Of a stretch of 64,000 nucleotides of DNA, positions 52,246 to 61,505 are shown in pieces. Position numbers and translations under genes: made by a program. Source of the DNA: Allobacillus halotolerans (lineage in GTDB: Bacteria; Bacillota; Bacilli; Bacillales; Alkalibacillaceae); NCBI RefSeq assembly GCF_028743495.1, contig NZ_CP117968.1. One strand, given 5' to 3'. The notes under the pieces were generated by a model. It was not told where the DNA came from and searched no databases. It was given only the letters and a program-made list of their open reading frames with translations. Positions within the stretch are counted from its first letter, which is position 1; every line of letters begins with the position of its first letter.

Positions 52246-53643
52246 TTAACCAATAGACCCTTCCATTTCGAAGGAAATCAAGCGGTTCATTTCAACAGCA
52301 TATTCCATTGGTAGTTCTTTTGTGAATGGCTCGATGAAGCCCATGACGATCATTTCTGTCGCTTCTTCTTCACTCAAACCACGGCTCATCAAGTAGAAGA
52401 GCTGCTCTTCTGATACTTTAGAAACTTTCGCTTCGTGTTCCAAGGAAATGTTTTCGTTCAACACTTCGTTGTAAGGAATCGTATCAGATGTGGATTCGTT
52501 ATCCATGATCAACGTGTCACACTCAATGTTCGAACGTGCGTTGTCAGCTTTCTTACCGAAGTGAACCAATCCAAGATACGTTACTTTACCACCTTGTTTA
52601 GAAATGGATTTCGAAACAATTGTAGAAGACGTATTTGGAGCCAAGTGATGCATTTTGGCACCAGCGTGTTGGTGTTGTCCTTTACCAGCTAATGCGATGG
52701 AAAGTGTCAAACCACGAGCGCCTTCGCCTTTCAATAGAATGGATGGGTATTTCATCGTCAACTTAGAACCTAAGTTACCATCAATCCACTCCATTGTACC
52801 GTTCGCTTCTGCTGTTGCTCTTTTCGTAACCAAGTTATAAACGTTGTTCGCCCAGTTTTGGACCGTTGTATAACGGCAATACGCATCTTTTTTCACAAAG
52901 ATTTCAACAACCGCACTGTGAAGTGAACTGGAAGTGTAAACAGGTGCTGTACAACCTTCAACATAGTGTACAGATGCGCCTTCATCTACAATGATCAACG
53001 TACGCTCAAACTGTCCCATATTTTCAGAGTTAATACGGAAGTAAGCTTGAAGTGGTGTTTCTACTTTTGTGTTTTTCGGTACGTAGATGAATGAACCACC
53101 AGACCAAACTGCAGAGTTTAGTGCTGAGAATTTGTTATCGGCAGATGGAATCAACTTACCGAAATACTCGCGGAACAAGTCTTCGTTTTCACGTAGAGCA
53201 GAGTCCGTATCTTTAAAGATAACACCCATATCTTCTAGTTCTTTTTCCATGTTATGATAAACAACTTCCGATTCGTACTGTGCTGAAACACCCGCAAGAT
53301 ATTTCTGCTCAGCCTCTGGGATTCCCAGACGATCGAATGTTTGTTTAATCTCTTCAGGTACTTCATCCCAAGAACGTTCAGAACGCTCAGATGGCTTCAC
53401 ATAATAAGTGATTTCATCAAAGTCCAATTCGCCTAGGTCTCCACCCCACTGTGGCATTGGCTTACTATGAAATATTTCATATGCTTTCAAACGATACTCA
53501 AGCATCCACTCTGGTTCTTCTTTACGGCGAGAAATTTCACGAACTACCTCTTCAGTCAGACCACGTTCAGTACGGAAAATCGATACGTCGCGGTCACTAA
53601 AACCATACTTGTAATCGCCTACTTCAGGTGCTTTCTTAGCCAT
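52246..53643 (-). CDS. sufB: Fe-S cluster scaffold SufB
   Basis: SufB of 465 residues, the scaffold subunit of the SufBCD Fe-S assembly complex. It starts with MAKKAPEVGDYKYGFSDRDVSIFRTERGL, typical of Bacillus SufB. The C-terminal part has SKQGGKVTYLGLVHFGKKADNARSNIECDTLIMDNESTSDTIPYNEV with the conserved active-site Cys (NIECDTL), and ISLEHEAKVSKVSEEQLFYLMSRG. Last gene of the operon, 51 bases after sufU. Confidence 0.97.
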   Translation of the reverse strand: MAKKAPEVGDYKYGFSDRDVSIFRTERGLTEEVVREISRRKEEPEWMLEYRLKAYEIFHSKPMPQWGGDLGELDFDEITYYVKPSERSERSWDEVPEEIKQTFDRLGIPEAEQKYLAGVSAQYESEVVYHNMEKELEDMGVIFKDTDSALRENEDLFREYFGKLIPSADNKFSALNSAVWSGGSFIYVPKNTKVETPLQAYFRINSENMGQFERTLIIVDEGASVHYVEGCTAPVYTSSSLHSAVVEIFVKKDAYCRYTTVQNWANNVYNLVTKRATAEANGTMEWIDGNLGSKLTMKYPSILLKGEGARGLTLSIALAGKGQHQHAGAKMHHLAPNTSSTIVSKSISKQGGKVTYLGLVHFGKKADNARSNIECDTLIMDNESTSDTIPYNEVLNENISLEHEAKVSKVSEEQLFYLMSRGLSEEEATEMIVMGFIEPFTKELPMEYAVEMNRLISFEMEGSIG

Positions 53644-53694
53644 ACTTCACCCTCCTTGTAATGATTAAACAGTGAACCAGGCGTAACTGCCTGA

Positions 53695-54144
53695 TTACTG
53701 TTCGTCACCGACGCCTTTCTCCATGGCTTTCCACGCGAGCGTCGCACATTTAATTCTGGCTGGGAATTTTGCTACTCCTTGCAAGGATTGAACATCTCCC
53801 ATATCATCCAGATTAAATTCCTTTTCATCTATATTCTGGCCCAACATCATTTCAGAGAAAATCTCTGACATTTTGAGCGCGTCTTCAACTGGTTTACCTG
53901 TTACAGTCTGCGTCATCATAGAAGCAGATGCCATGCTGATGGAACATCCTTCACCTTCAAACTTTGCGTCTTGAACGATTCCATCTTCCACTTTCATCTG
54001 TAGATCGATTCGATCTCCGCAAGTAGGATTGTTCATCTCAACGGTAATCGAACCTTCATCTTCTATTGTACCGCGATTTCGCGGATTTTTGTAGTGGTCC
54101 ATGATGACTTGTCGATAGAGTGTATCTAGATTGTTAAAAGACAT
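53695..54144 (-). CDS. sufU: Sulfur-transfer protein SufU
   Basis: SufU of 149 residues, zinc-dependent sulfurtransferase that takes persulfide from SufS. Zinc ligands are C42 and D44 in NPTCGDR, C67 in EGEGCSIS, and C133 in IKCATLAW. The Bacillus-type insertion between the cysteines (about 100-115) distinguishes it from IscU. It overlaps the sufS stop region by 11 bases, so translation is coupled. Confidence 0.97.
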   Translation of the reverse strand: MSFNNLDTLYRQVIMDHYKNPRNRGTIEDEGSITVEMNNPTCGDRIDLQMKVEDGIVQDAKFEGEGCSISMASASMMTQTVTGKPVEDALKMSEIFSEMMLGQNIDEKEFNLDDMGDVQSLQGVAKFPARIKCATLAWKAMEKGVGDEQ

Positions 54145-55360
54145 CTCCGAAATACTCCTTCGCTTTTTTTAGTCCTTCGACAAGATGATCTACATCTTTC
54201 TTATCATTATACAGGTAAAAGCTCGCTCTTGCAGTTGCAACGACTTCAAGTTCACGCATTAATGGCTGTGCACAATGGTGACCTGCTCGAACTGCAATGC
54301 CGAGTGAGTCAAGCGCTGTCGCCAAGTCATGAGGATGGACGCCTTCTAAGTTGAACGTAACAAGACCTGCGCGTTCCTGTGCATCCGGTCCGTAGATTGT
54401 CATTCCATCAATCTCATTCATTTTCTCCATTGCATATTGAACAACATCATGTTCATGTTTTTCAATTTCATCTAAACCAACTTCATTCAGGAAGTCGATG
54501 GCCGCGGCCAGTCCGACTGCTCCTGCAATAATTGGTGTGCCACCTTCGAATTTCCAAGGCAGCTCTTTCCATGTTGATTCATACAAATGAACGAAATCAA
54601 TCATTTCACCGCCGAATTCAACCGGCTCCATGTTCTCTAACAACGATTGCTTGCCGTAGAGTACACCAATTCCTGTAGGACCGATCATTTTATGACCTGA
54701 GAAGGCATAAAAATCAACATCCAATTCTTGCACATCAACTTTCATATGCGGAACACTTTGTGCACCGTCAACAGCGATGACTGCCCCATGCTCATGTGCA
54801 ATTTCGGCAATTTCCTTAATAGGATTGATTGTACCTAAAACGTTAGAAACATGTGTCACAGCAACAATCTTCGTTCGATCGGTTACCGTTTCACGTACAT
54901 CATCCAGTGAAATCGTTCCATCTTCATAAAGTGGAAGATACTTCAACTTAGCGCCTGTTTCCTTCGCTACTTGCTGCCACGGAATGATGTTACTATGATG
55001 CTCCATTTTCGTCAGAACAATTTCGTCCCCTTCGGACAAGTTCTGTCGGCCGTAACTAGACGCAACCATGTTGATTGCGGTCGTTGTGCCTCGAACGAAA
55101 ACAACTTCTTTGATGGATGATGCATTGATGAACTCTCTCACCTTGTCGCGTGCACCTTCATAACTTTCAGTAGCACGTGAACCCAGTGTATGAACACCAC
55201 GGTGAACGTTAGAGTTATTGCGACGGTAATAATCATCTATCGCATCGATAACTACTTGAGGCTTCTGGGAAGTCGCAGCGCTATCGAGATAGACTAATGG
55301 ATGACCATTAACTTCCTGATCCAGTATTGGAAACTGCTTGCGAACTTCTGCCATATTCAT
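54134..55360 (-). CDS. sufS: Cysteine desulfurase SufS
   Basis: PLP-dependent group II cysteine desulfurase of 408 residues that feeds sulfur to SufU. The PLP lysine is K224 in YAFSGHKMIGPTGIG, and the persulfide cysteine is C363 in RAGHHCAQP. The N-terminus DLDSAAT is here VYLDSAATSQKPQ. Its ATG shares one base with the sufD stop codon; the 3' end overlaps sufU. Confidence 0.97.
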   Translation of the reverse strand: MNMAEVRKQFPILDQEVNGHPLVYLDSAATSQKPQVVIDAIDDYYRRNNSNVHRGVHTLGSRATESYEGARDKVREFINASSIKEVVFVRGTTTAINMVASSYGRQNLSEGDEIVLTKMEHHSNIIPWQQVAKETGAKLKYLPLYEDGTISLDDVRETVTDRTKIVAVTHVSNVLGTINPIKEIAEIAHEHGAVIAVDGAQSVPHMKVDVQELDVDFYAFSGHKMIGPTGIGVLYGKQSLLENMEPVEFGGEMIDFVHLYESTWKELPWKFEGGTPIIAGAVGLAAAIDFLNEVGLDEIEKHEHDVVQYAMEKMNEIDGMTIYGPDAQERAGLVTFNLEGVHPHDLATALDSLGIAVRAGHHCAQPLMRELEVVATARASFYLYNDKKDVDHLVEGLKKAKEYFGDVF

Positions 55361-56667
55361 TAGTATACTTTCCCTTCAATAACTTCTTTCAATTGTTTTT
55401 GAACAGTTTTGATTGGAATTTCACGAACAACTGGATCTAAGAATCCGTGAATAATCAGACGCTCTGCATTTTCTTTAGAGATCCCGCGACTCATCATGTA
55501 GTATAACTGCATTGGATCAACACGGCCGACAGAAGCTGCGTGTCCTGCGGTTACGTCATCTTCATCAATCAATAAGATTGGGTTGGCATCACCGCGTGCA
55601 CCTTCATCCAACATCAAAATGCGAGATTCTTGTTCCGCATTCGCTCGTGTTGCTCCATGCTCAATTTGACCAATTCCATCGAAGTAAGCTGTAGATCGAT
55701 CCTTCATGACACCGTGCTGAAGGATATAACCATCAGAATCTTTACCCCAGTTTACAATCTTCGCTGTGAAGTTCTGTCTTTGTTTTCCACGACCAACAGA
55801 AACGGACTTTGCATTACAGAAAGAATTGTCACCTTTTAGATGGGTAGTATTGTCAGAAATCGTATTTCCGTCATTCATTTGACCAAGTGCCCATTCGATA
55901 TTCGCATCACGGTCTGCAACGCCACGACGGTTAACGTAAGCCGTTGTCCCTTCTGCCAAGTGATCGACAGCACCATAAGAAACTTTTGCGTTTTGGTGAG
56001 CGAATACTTCACTGACCAAGTTTGCAACAGATTCTTTATTCGCATTTGCTGAGTAATAATTTTCAAGATACGTGACTTCACTATTTTCTTCAGCGACTAA
56101 TAAAACATGATTGATCATGCCCGCTTCGTCATCTTCTTGCCAAAAAACAACCTGGATTGGTTCGTCGACAACAACGTTTTTTGGAACGTACACGAATATA
56201 CCGCTGTTCATTAATGCCGCATGACGTGCAGTCATTTTGTTTTCATCGATCGCAACGCCATCTTTCATGAAGTACTTTTGAACAAGGTCACTATGTTCGT
56301 TCATTGCAGTGAATATGTCTTCAAAAATAACGCCTTTATCTTTCAATTCTTGTGAAAGGTTTGCATACGCTACATCGTTATTCCGGACAATAATCAAGTT
56401 TTGTGCGCTTCCTTCTTCACCTAAAAGAACACGAACTTGTTCAGGAAGTGTATCGAAGTCCTGGATTGGTTCACCAGCTACATCATGTTTGAAATTCGTG
56501 AAGTTCCAATCAATGATCCGTGTCTTATTTGCTTTCGCCATTGGGAGATCTTCCGATTGACGTAAAGCTTCTAAACGAATATCACGAAACCACTCAGGTT
56601 CGTTTCGTTTCTGAGAATACTCAGTAATATATTGTTCATCGTATGGTAGTTTTGTATCTACTGCCAT
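55360..56667 (-). CDS. sufD: SufD, SufBCD complex subunit
   Basis: SufD of 435 residues, the paralogue of SufB that forms the SufBC2D complex. It shares the beta-helix core (QHGVMKDRSTAYFDGIGQIEHGATRANAEQESRILMLDEGARGDANPILLIDEDDVTAGHAASVGRVDPMQLYYMMSRG). It lies between sufC (27 bases) and sufS (overlap by one base), the conserved order sufCDSUB. Confidence 0.97.
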   Translation of the reverse strand: MAVDTKLPYDEQYITEYSQKRNEPEWFRDIRLEALRQSEDLPMAKANKTRIIDWNFTNFKHDVAGEPIQDFDTLPEQVRVLLGEEGSAQNLIIVRNNDVAYANLSQELKDKGVIFEDIFTAMNEHSDLVQKYFMKDGVAIDENKMTARHAALMNSGIFVYVPKNVVVDEPIQVVFWQEDDEAGMINHVLLVAEENSEVTYLENYYSANANKESVANLVSEVFAHQNAKVSYGAVDHLAEGTTAYVNRRGVADRDANIEWALGQMNDGNTISDNTTHLKGDNSFCNAKSVSVGRGKQRQNFTAKIVNWGKDSDGYILQHGVMKDRSTAYFDGIGQIEHGATRANAEQESRILMLDEGARGDANPILLIDEDDVTAGHAASVGRVDPMQLYYMMSRGISKENAERLIIHGFLDPVVREIPIKTVQKQLKEVIEGKVY

Positions 56668-56694
56668 TATTCACCCTCCAATCTTTATGATCAC

Positions 56695-57474
56695 TTACTG
56701 ACCTACAGTTTCGTCTTCGATTCCAAGCTCTTCTTTAATCCACTCATAACCTTCTGATTCTAGGCGTTGAGCTAGTTCTGGTCCGCCAGACTTCACAACA
56801 CGACCTTGCATCATAACGTGTACATGGTCTGGTGTGATGTAGTTCAGTAGACGCTGATAGTGAGTGATAATTAAGCAACCGAAGTTTTCACTACGCATTT
56901 TATTGATTCCTTCAGAAACAACTTTCAATGCGTCAATGTCTAGACCGGAGTCAATTTCGTCTAAAATCGCGATTGCTGGTTCCAACATCATTAACTGAAG
57001 GATTTCATTCCGCTTTTTCTCACCGCCGGAAAATCCATCGTTTAAATAACGCTGAGCCATATCTTTATCTATATCTAAGAAGTCCAAGTTCTCATCCATT
57101 GTTTTGATAAACTGCATTAATGGAATTTCGTTGCCTTCTTCACGCTTCGCATTAATTGAAGAACGTAGAAAATCAGAGTTTGTGACACCGCTGATTTCAC
57201 TTGGATATTGCATAGCCAAAAATAGACCGGCTTTAGCACGCTCGTCTACTTCCATTTCAAGAACATCTTCTCCATCTAAATGAACGGATCCCTTCGTCAC
57301 TTCAAACTTCGGGTGACCCATGATAGCACTCGCCAATGTAGACTTACCTGTACCATTCGGTCCCATCACTGCGTGGAATTCTCCACCCTTTATCGTTAGG
57401 TTAACCCCTTTCAGGATTTCGTTCCCTTCAATTTCGACATGCAGATCTTTAATCTCTAAAGTTGATCCAGCCAT
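56695..57474 (-). CDS. sufC: Fe-S assembly ATPase SufC
   Basis: ABC-type ATPase of 259 residues that powers the SufBCD complex. Walker A is GPNGTGKST, the signature region is NDGFSGGEKKRNEILQLM, Walker B is AILDEIDSGLDIDAL and the switch His is in CLIITHYQR. First gene of sufCDSUB. GGAGG stands before the ATG. Confidence 0.97.
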   Translation of the reverse strand: MAGSTLEIKDLHVEIEGNEILKGVNLTIKGGEFHAVMGPNGTGKSTLASAIMGHPKFEVTKGSVHLDGEDVLEMEVDERAKAGLFLAMQYPSEISGVTNSDFLRSSINAKREEGNEIPLMQFIKTMDENLDFLDIDKDMAQRYLNDGFSGGEKKRNEILQLMMLEPAIAILDEIDSGLDIDALKVVSEGINKMRSENFGCLIITHYQRLLNYITPDHVHVMMQGRVVKSGGPELAQRLESEGYEWIKEELGIEDETVGQ

Positions 57475-57531
57475 ATCAATACCTCCATTTTCTATGATAT
57501 ATATTGGTCATTCCCAATCTATTCTCATTCT

Positions 57532-57561
57532 TAGTTTATAACATTTATAATTTATAATCAA
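57532..57561 (-). promoter_or_regulatory. Possible promoter of the suf operon
   Basis: On the minus strand TTGATT (57561-57556), about 18 A/T-rich bases, then TAAACT (57537-57532), about 55 bases before the sufC start. No obvious operator for a known Fe-S regulator is seen in the next 100 bases. Confidence 0.4.
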
Positions 57562-57721
57562 CCATCCGCCGAAGAATGACCTTTATTCGGCACAACCTCT
57601 ATTATAGTAAAGATACAAGGAATATTAAACTGAAACGACGTAAGTTATTGATTTTTCGTAAAATGTTGATTTCTTGGCATTGGAATTGTGGAGTTTTAGA
57701 TTGATATAGAAGGAGTTTTTC

Positions 57722-57772
57722 ATGGTGAGAATGAAAGGCCGAATGATGAGAATCAGAATCTCGCTTATATAG
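57722..57772 (+). CDS. Possible 16-codon leader peptide-like ORF
   Basis: An ATG with the strong site GAAGGAG at 6 bases opens a 16-codon ORF beginning MVRMKGRMMRIRIS. It ends within the first unit-like sequence of the following repeat region. The good ribosome site may be fortuitous; there is no homologue I recognise. Confidence 0.25.
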   Translation: MVRMKGRMMRIRISLI

Positions 57773-58400
57773 GACTCTCCGACTCAGTTTTTTAAACGCG
57801 GGGTTAGTAGCCTTCTATAAACAAGATTCTAATACTGATCGGCTTCCGGGCTTGATTGGCGTTCTCGTCTCGATACTTAAATGAGTGCTTGTGCAGCGCG
57901 AAATGCCGTCGAGAACGTGCTTTGATGGAAGCTTCAATAATTGTTCGAATTCTTGGCTTGATAGGCACGCTCAACAACGGAAGTTTCTATAATTGATCGG
58001 CTTCCGGGCTTGATAAGCGCTCTCTACTACGGAAGGCTCTAAAATTGGTCGGCTTCCGGGCTTGATAGATGCTCTCAGCTACGGAAGTTTCTAATATTGA
58101 TCCGCTTCCGGGCTTGATAGATGCTCTCAGCTACGGAAGGCTCTAAAATTGATCCGCTTCCGGGCTTGATAAGCGCTCTCTACTACGGAAGTTTCTAATT
58201 TTATTCGCCTTCCGTGCTTGATAGACGCTCTCTACTACGGAAGATTCAATTATTGTTCGCCTTCCGTGCTTGATAAGCGCTCTCTACTACGGAAGGCTCT
58301 AAAATTGGTCGGCTTCCGGGCTTGATAGGCACGCTCAACAACGGATGATTCTAATATTGATCGGCTTCCGTGTTTGATAACCACTCTCTACTACGGGATA
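57769..58400. repeat. Array R9: about 10 units of 52 bp plus one R4-like unit
   Basis: GCTTGAT recurs at 57956, 58008, 58060, 58112, 58164, 58216, 58268, 58320 and, as GTTTGAT, 58372: nine units exactly 52 apart. A further unit lies at 57850, and a degenerate one between. Each unit has CGGAAG and CTTCCG able to pair. Just before, 57769-57818 resembles a unit of array R4 (ATAGGACTCTCCG, T-run, GCGGGGTTAGTAG). It lies between the suf promoter side and a small ORF/terminator. Confidence 0.95.
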
Positions 58401-58460
58401 TTTTTCACAAAAACTCCCAGAAGGTCTTATGTAACCTAAAGATCCACCACCTAATTTAAA

Positions 58461-58503
58461 CAACTCCAACCAATAATTTGGCTGGAGTTGATGGGCTTTT
58501 TTT
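58461..58503. terminator. Bidirectional terminator
   Basis: CAACTCCAACC and GGCTGGAGTTG form an 11-bp stem with one mismatch-like G-T, a T-run on the plus side after GATGGGC, and TTTAAATT on the minus side. It lies just after the small ORF at 58509-58679. Confidence 0.8.
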
Positions 58504-58508
58504 ATTCA

Positions 58509-58679
58509 TTAACGATGTAATTGTCGTCCAACTTCTGAAACTAAGTTATTACACTTCTTATAATCATTCTCTCGCTTTTGTTCAACTTGTAGTCTTCGAT
58601 TGAGGTTCATACTGTATTCTTTGTACCCCATTCCGTGAGATTGCTGCATGGATTTCTCCATATCCTCTGTGTAATTCAA
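58509..58679 (-). CDS. Possible small charged protein of 56 residues
   Basis: A minus-strand ORF from a TTG at 58679 gives 56 residues: MNYTEDMEKSMQQSHGMGYK, then EYSMNLNRRLQVEQKREND and the end KKCNNLVSEVGRQLHR. The sequence looks protein-like (amphipathic helices) and ends just before a terminator. No good ribosome site exists at the TTG; AAAGGA further up fits only non-standard ATT codons. It may be a gene with a frameshifted start, a pseudogene, or chance. No family recognised. Confidence 0.4.
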   Translation of the reverse strand: MNYTEDMEKSMQQSHGMGYKEYSMNLNRRLQVEQKRENDYKKCNNLVSEVGRQLHR

Positions 58680-58794
58680 GTCAATCTCATTGTCATTAAT
58701 AATGAAAAATCATTCCTTTCGTCTTTGATGTTATATAGAATACCACGAATGTTAAGGATTCAAAAACCCTTATAGATTAGGTTTATCCGAATGA

Positions 58795-58832
58795 AGAGGG
58801 GTATAAACATCTTATTTGATGTTATACCCCTC
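58795..58832. terminator. Intrinsic terminator after metQ
   Basis: GAGGGGTATAAACATC and GATGTTATACCCCTC form a stem of about 15 bp with one bulge; a short T-rich stretch (TTC) follows. It lies 60 bases downstream of metQ. Confidence 0.75.
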
Positions 58833-58890
58833 ATTCTTATAATTGGTATGGATAACTGAACATTTCTCTCGAATGCTAAAGATTCAGATT

Positions 58891-59727
58891 TTATTTAACC
58901 GGTACGACAGCGCCCTCATACTTTTCTTCAATGAAATTCGTGATTTCTTCTGAACGAAGAACTTCGACCAAAGTTTGAAGCGCTTCGTTATTTTCATCTT
59001 CTGCGCGCGCTGCGATGATGTTCACATAAGGTGAGTCGGACTCTTCAATAATTAGCGAATCCTCTCTTGGTTCAAGGCCCGCTTGGATTGCATAGTTTGT
59101 GTTAATTGCGACCAATGCATCTTCTTCTCTTTCATAAAATTCCGGAAGCAATGCTGGTTCAATACTTGCATCAAATTCAAGATTCAATGGGTTTTCAACC
59201 ACATCTTCAACAGTTGCAGCGTCTTTGTTTACATTTTCATCTATTTTGATCAAATCATTCTGTTCAAGCAAAGTAAGAACTCTACCGTGGTCGGCAACAG
59301 AACGACTTAGTAGCACGACTGTTCCTTCTTCCACATTATCGATACTTTCGATGTTCTTGGAATAAATGCCTAATGGTTCGATATGAATTCCACCAATATT
59401 CACAAAATCATACCCGATATCTTCTTGCTGTGATTCAAAGTAAGGAATGTGTTGAAAGTAGTTTGCATCAAGTGTACCGTTATCTAAGTCTTCATTTGGC
59501 AAGACATATTCTTGATACGTTTCAATCGTTAGGTCAATTCCTTTTTCTTCAAGAAGTGGTTTTGCTTCTTCTAACACTTCAGCGTGAGGGACGCTTGTTG
59601 CACCAACGACAATTTCAGTAGTATCTTCTCCGTTAGAATCACCATTACTTTCTTCTTCAGATGATCCACACGCTGCCAACGTCACAATCAATGTAATTCC
59701 TAATAAAGCCAATAATAATTTTTTCAT
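58891..59727 (-). CDS. metQ: Methionine ABC transporter substrate-binding lipoprotein MetQ
   Basis: NlpA/MetQ family lipoprotein of 278 residues: signal peptide with lipobox LAAC, acylated C20, then an acidic linker. The binding domain starts at EIVVGATSVPHAEVLEEAKPLLEEKGIDL and includes NEDLDNGTLDANYFQHIPY. It binds methionine for the MetNPQ importer. Last gene of the operon behind two SAM riboswitches. Confidence 0.96.
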   Translation of the reverse strand: MKKLLLALLGITLIVTLAACGSSEEESNGDSNGEDTTEIVVGATSVPHAEVLEEAKPLLEEKGIDLTIETYQEYVLPNEDLDNGTLDANYFQHIPYFESQQEDIGYDFVNIGGIHIEPLGIYSKNIESIDNVEEGTVVLLSRSVADHGRVLTLLEQNDLIKIDENVNKDAATVEDVVENPLNLEFDASIEPALLPEFYEREEDALVAINTNYAIQAGLEPREDSLIIEESDSPYVNIIAARAEDENNEALQTLVEVLRSEEITNFIEEKYEGAVVPVK

Positions 59728-59744
59728 GTTTTTAAACTCCCCTT

Positions 59745-60413
59745 TTATCGTTTATCCATTTTTTTTGCCGTAAAGTCGCCAGCCCATTGAAAAATAAAGA
59801 CGATGGCGACGATAAAGACAGTACATGCAAAGACAACATCATTATTTCTTCGTTGGAAACCATTCATATACGCTAAATCACCAAGGCCGCCTGCGCCAAT
59901 CACTCCTGCGATAGCTGTATAACCGATTAACGCAATTGCTGTAACCGTCAGACCTCCGACTAGTGCTGGTTTCGATTCCTGCAATAAAACCTTAAAAATA
60001 ATCGTGTGTGTCTTGGCCCCCATTGACTTTGCTGCCTCAATTACCCCTTTATCTACCTCCTTTAAGGCAATTTCAACTAACCGTGCGTAAAACGGTGCCG
60101 AACCGATAATCAATGCTGGTAAAGCTGCTTTCGGTCCACGGATGGTATCCATCAAAAAGTCTGTAAATGGAATGAGCAATAAGATTAATATAATGAACGG
60201 GATGGCACGGAACACGTTGACGAGCGTCGCAGTGATTCCGTTCACCAACCGGTTGCTCCAAAGATTTCCTCGATCGGTCAAATAAAGCACTAAACCAAGA
60301 ATGATTCCAAGAATAAAAGTACCGATCACTGAAATGACTGTCATGTATAATGTTTCGTATGTTGCTGTCCATAAATCATCCATGATGACATTCGGAAATA
60401 ATTCGTTAAGCAT
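59745..60413 (-). CDS. metP: Methionine ABC transporter permease
   Basis: MetI-type permease of 222 residues with five membrane helices. The EAA loop reads EVDKGVIEAAKSMGAKTHTIIFKVLLQESKPAL. It overlaps metN by 8 bases and lies 17 bases from metQ. In B. subtilis the gene is metP (yusB); the same symbol is used for the unrelated NSS transporter at 39.7 kb, so the name MetI may be clearer. Confidence 0.95.
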   Translation of the reverse strand: MLNELFPNVIMDDLWTATYETLYMTVISVIGTFILGIILGLVLYLTDRGNLWSNRLVNGITATLVNVFRAIPFIILILLLIPFTDFLMDTIRGPKAALPALIIGSAPFYARLVEIALKEVDKGVIEAAKSMGAKTHTIIFKVLLQESKPALVGGLTVTAIALIGYTAIAGVIGAGGLGDLAYMNGFQRRNNDVVFACTVFIVAIVFIFQWAGDFTAKKMDKR

Positions 60414-61431
60414 TTGTAACCACCTCTACTTCTACACCTGAGTTGCGAATATAATCCATCGATACATCAATCACTTTTCGCTCCCCGTCCAGTTCAACGA
60501 ATAATGTACCGTATGAGCCTTCCTGGGTTTGTGAAATCGATCCTTGCAATATATTCACATAAACATCGAACTGTTTTGCGACTTCGCTGATTAAGCTCCG
60601 TCTCGCTGTACCGCCAACGAAATGCAGCTTCACCACTTCTTTGCTTTCATCTTCCGTAATGAAATCTTTTAGTCGTTCCGGGTCATGTTCAAGTGGCGAT
60701 AATTGTTGAACGAATCGCTTCGTCGTTTTCTCTTTTGGATTGATGAACACTTCCAACACGTCACCGACTTCAACCACTTTCCCTTGCTCCATGACTGCTA
60801 CACGATGACAGATTTTTTGTATGACATGCATCTCATGCGTAATTAAGATGATCGTCAATTTCAGTTTTTCATTAATGGATACGAGTAAATCCAAAATATC
60901 ATCCGTCGTTTCCGGATCGAGGGCGGAAGTTGCTTCGTCACAAAGGAGTACTTCGGGATCGTTTGCGAGTGCTCGGGCTATGCCGACGCGTTGCTTTTGC
61001 CCACCACTTAGTTGAGAAGGATAGCTGTTTTCCCGTCCTTTCAAGCCAACAAGCTCAATCAATTCATCCACTTTTTCTTTACTGTTCTGTTTATCCACCC
61101 CTGCGATTTCTAGAGGAAATGCTATGTTTTCATACACTGTACGTGACCATAGCAGATTAAAGTGCTGAAAGATCATTCCTATTTTTTGTCGCTTTTTACG
61201 TAAATCATTTTTTCCTAATTGAGTTAATGACTGCTGATCAAGTGTAATCTCTCCACTCGTCGGCTCTTCCAACCGATTCAACAGACGTACGAATGTACTT
61301 TTACCTGCACCGGAATAACCGATCACACCAAAAATTTCACCTTTTTCAATATCTAATGAAACATCATCGACTGCTTGAACCGTTTGATCCTTCGTTTGAA
61401 AATGTTTCGAAAGCTTTTTAATCGATATCAT
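60406..61431 (-). CDS. metN: Methionine ABC transporter ATP-binding protein MetN
   Basis: ATPase of the methionine importer, 341 residues. Walker A is GYSGAGKST, signature LSGGQKQR, Walker B VLLCDEATSALD. The C-terminal NIL domain (about 265-341: VKLHFVGGTARRSLISEVAKQFDVYVNILQG) senses methionine. The long upstream extension overlapping the riboswitch is discarded; AGAGGGAG stands before the ATG at 61431 and gives the B. subtilis length. First gene of metNPQ. Confidence 0.96.
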   Translation of the reverse strand: MISIKKLSKHFQTKDQTVQAVDDVSLDIEKGEIFGVIGYSGAGKSTFVRLLNRLEEPTSGEITLDQQSLTQLGKNDLRKKRQKIGMIFQHFNLLWSRTVYENIAFPLEIAGVDKQNSKEKVDELIELVGLKGRENSYPSQLSGGQKQRVGIARALANDPEVLLCDEATSALDPETTDDILDLLVSINEKLKLTIILITHEMHVIQKICHRVAVMEQGKVVEVGDVLEVFINPKEKTTKRFVQQLSPLEHDPERLKDFITEDESKEVVKLHFVGGTARRSLISEVAKQFDVYVNILQGSISQTQEGSYGTLFVELDGERKVIDVSMDYIRNSGVEVEVVTNA

Positions 61432-61456
61432 GTAACTCCCTCTTTCTTTAGTAAAT

Positions 61457-61490
61457 AAAAAAACCTTCCTGCATAAGAGAACAGAAAGGA
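61457..61490 (-). terminator. Terminator of the second (proximal) SAM riboswitch
   Basis: On the minus strand CCTTTCTG and CAGGAAGG pair over 8 bases with one G-T and a longer loop, then TTTTTTTATTT, about 26 bases before metN. Confidence 0.88.
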
Positions 61491-61505
61491 ATCGGGCCTT
61501 CGTTC

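Noticed and set aside
57769..58400. CRISPR-like array at R9
   Set aside because: 52-bp units repeat throughout without spacer-like unique sequence.
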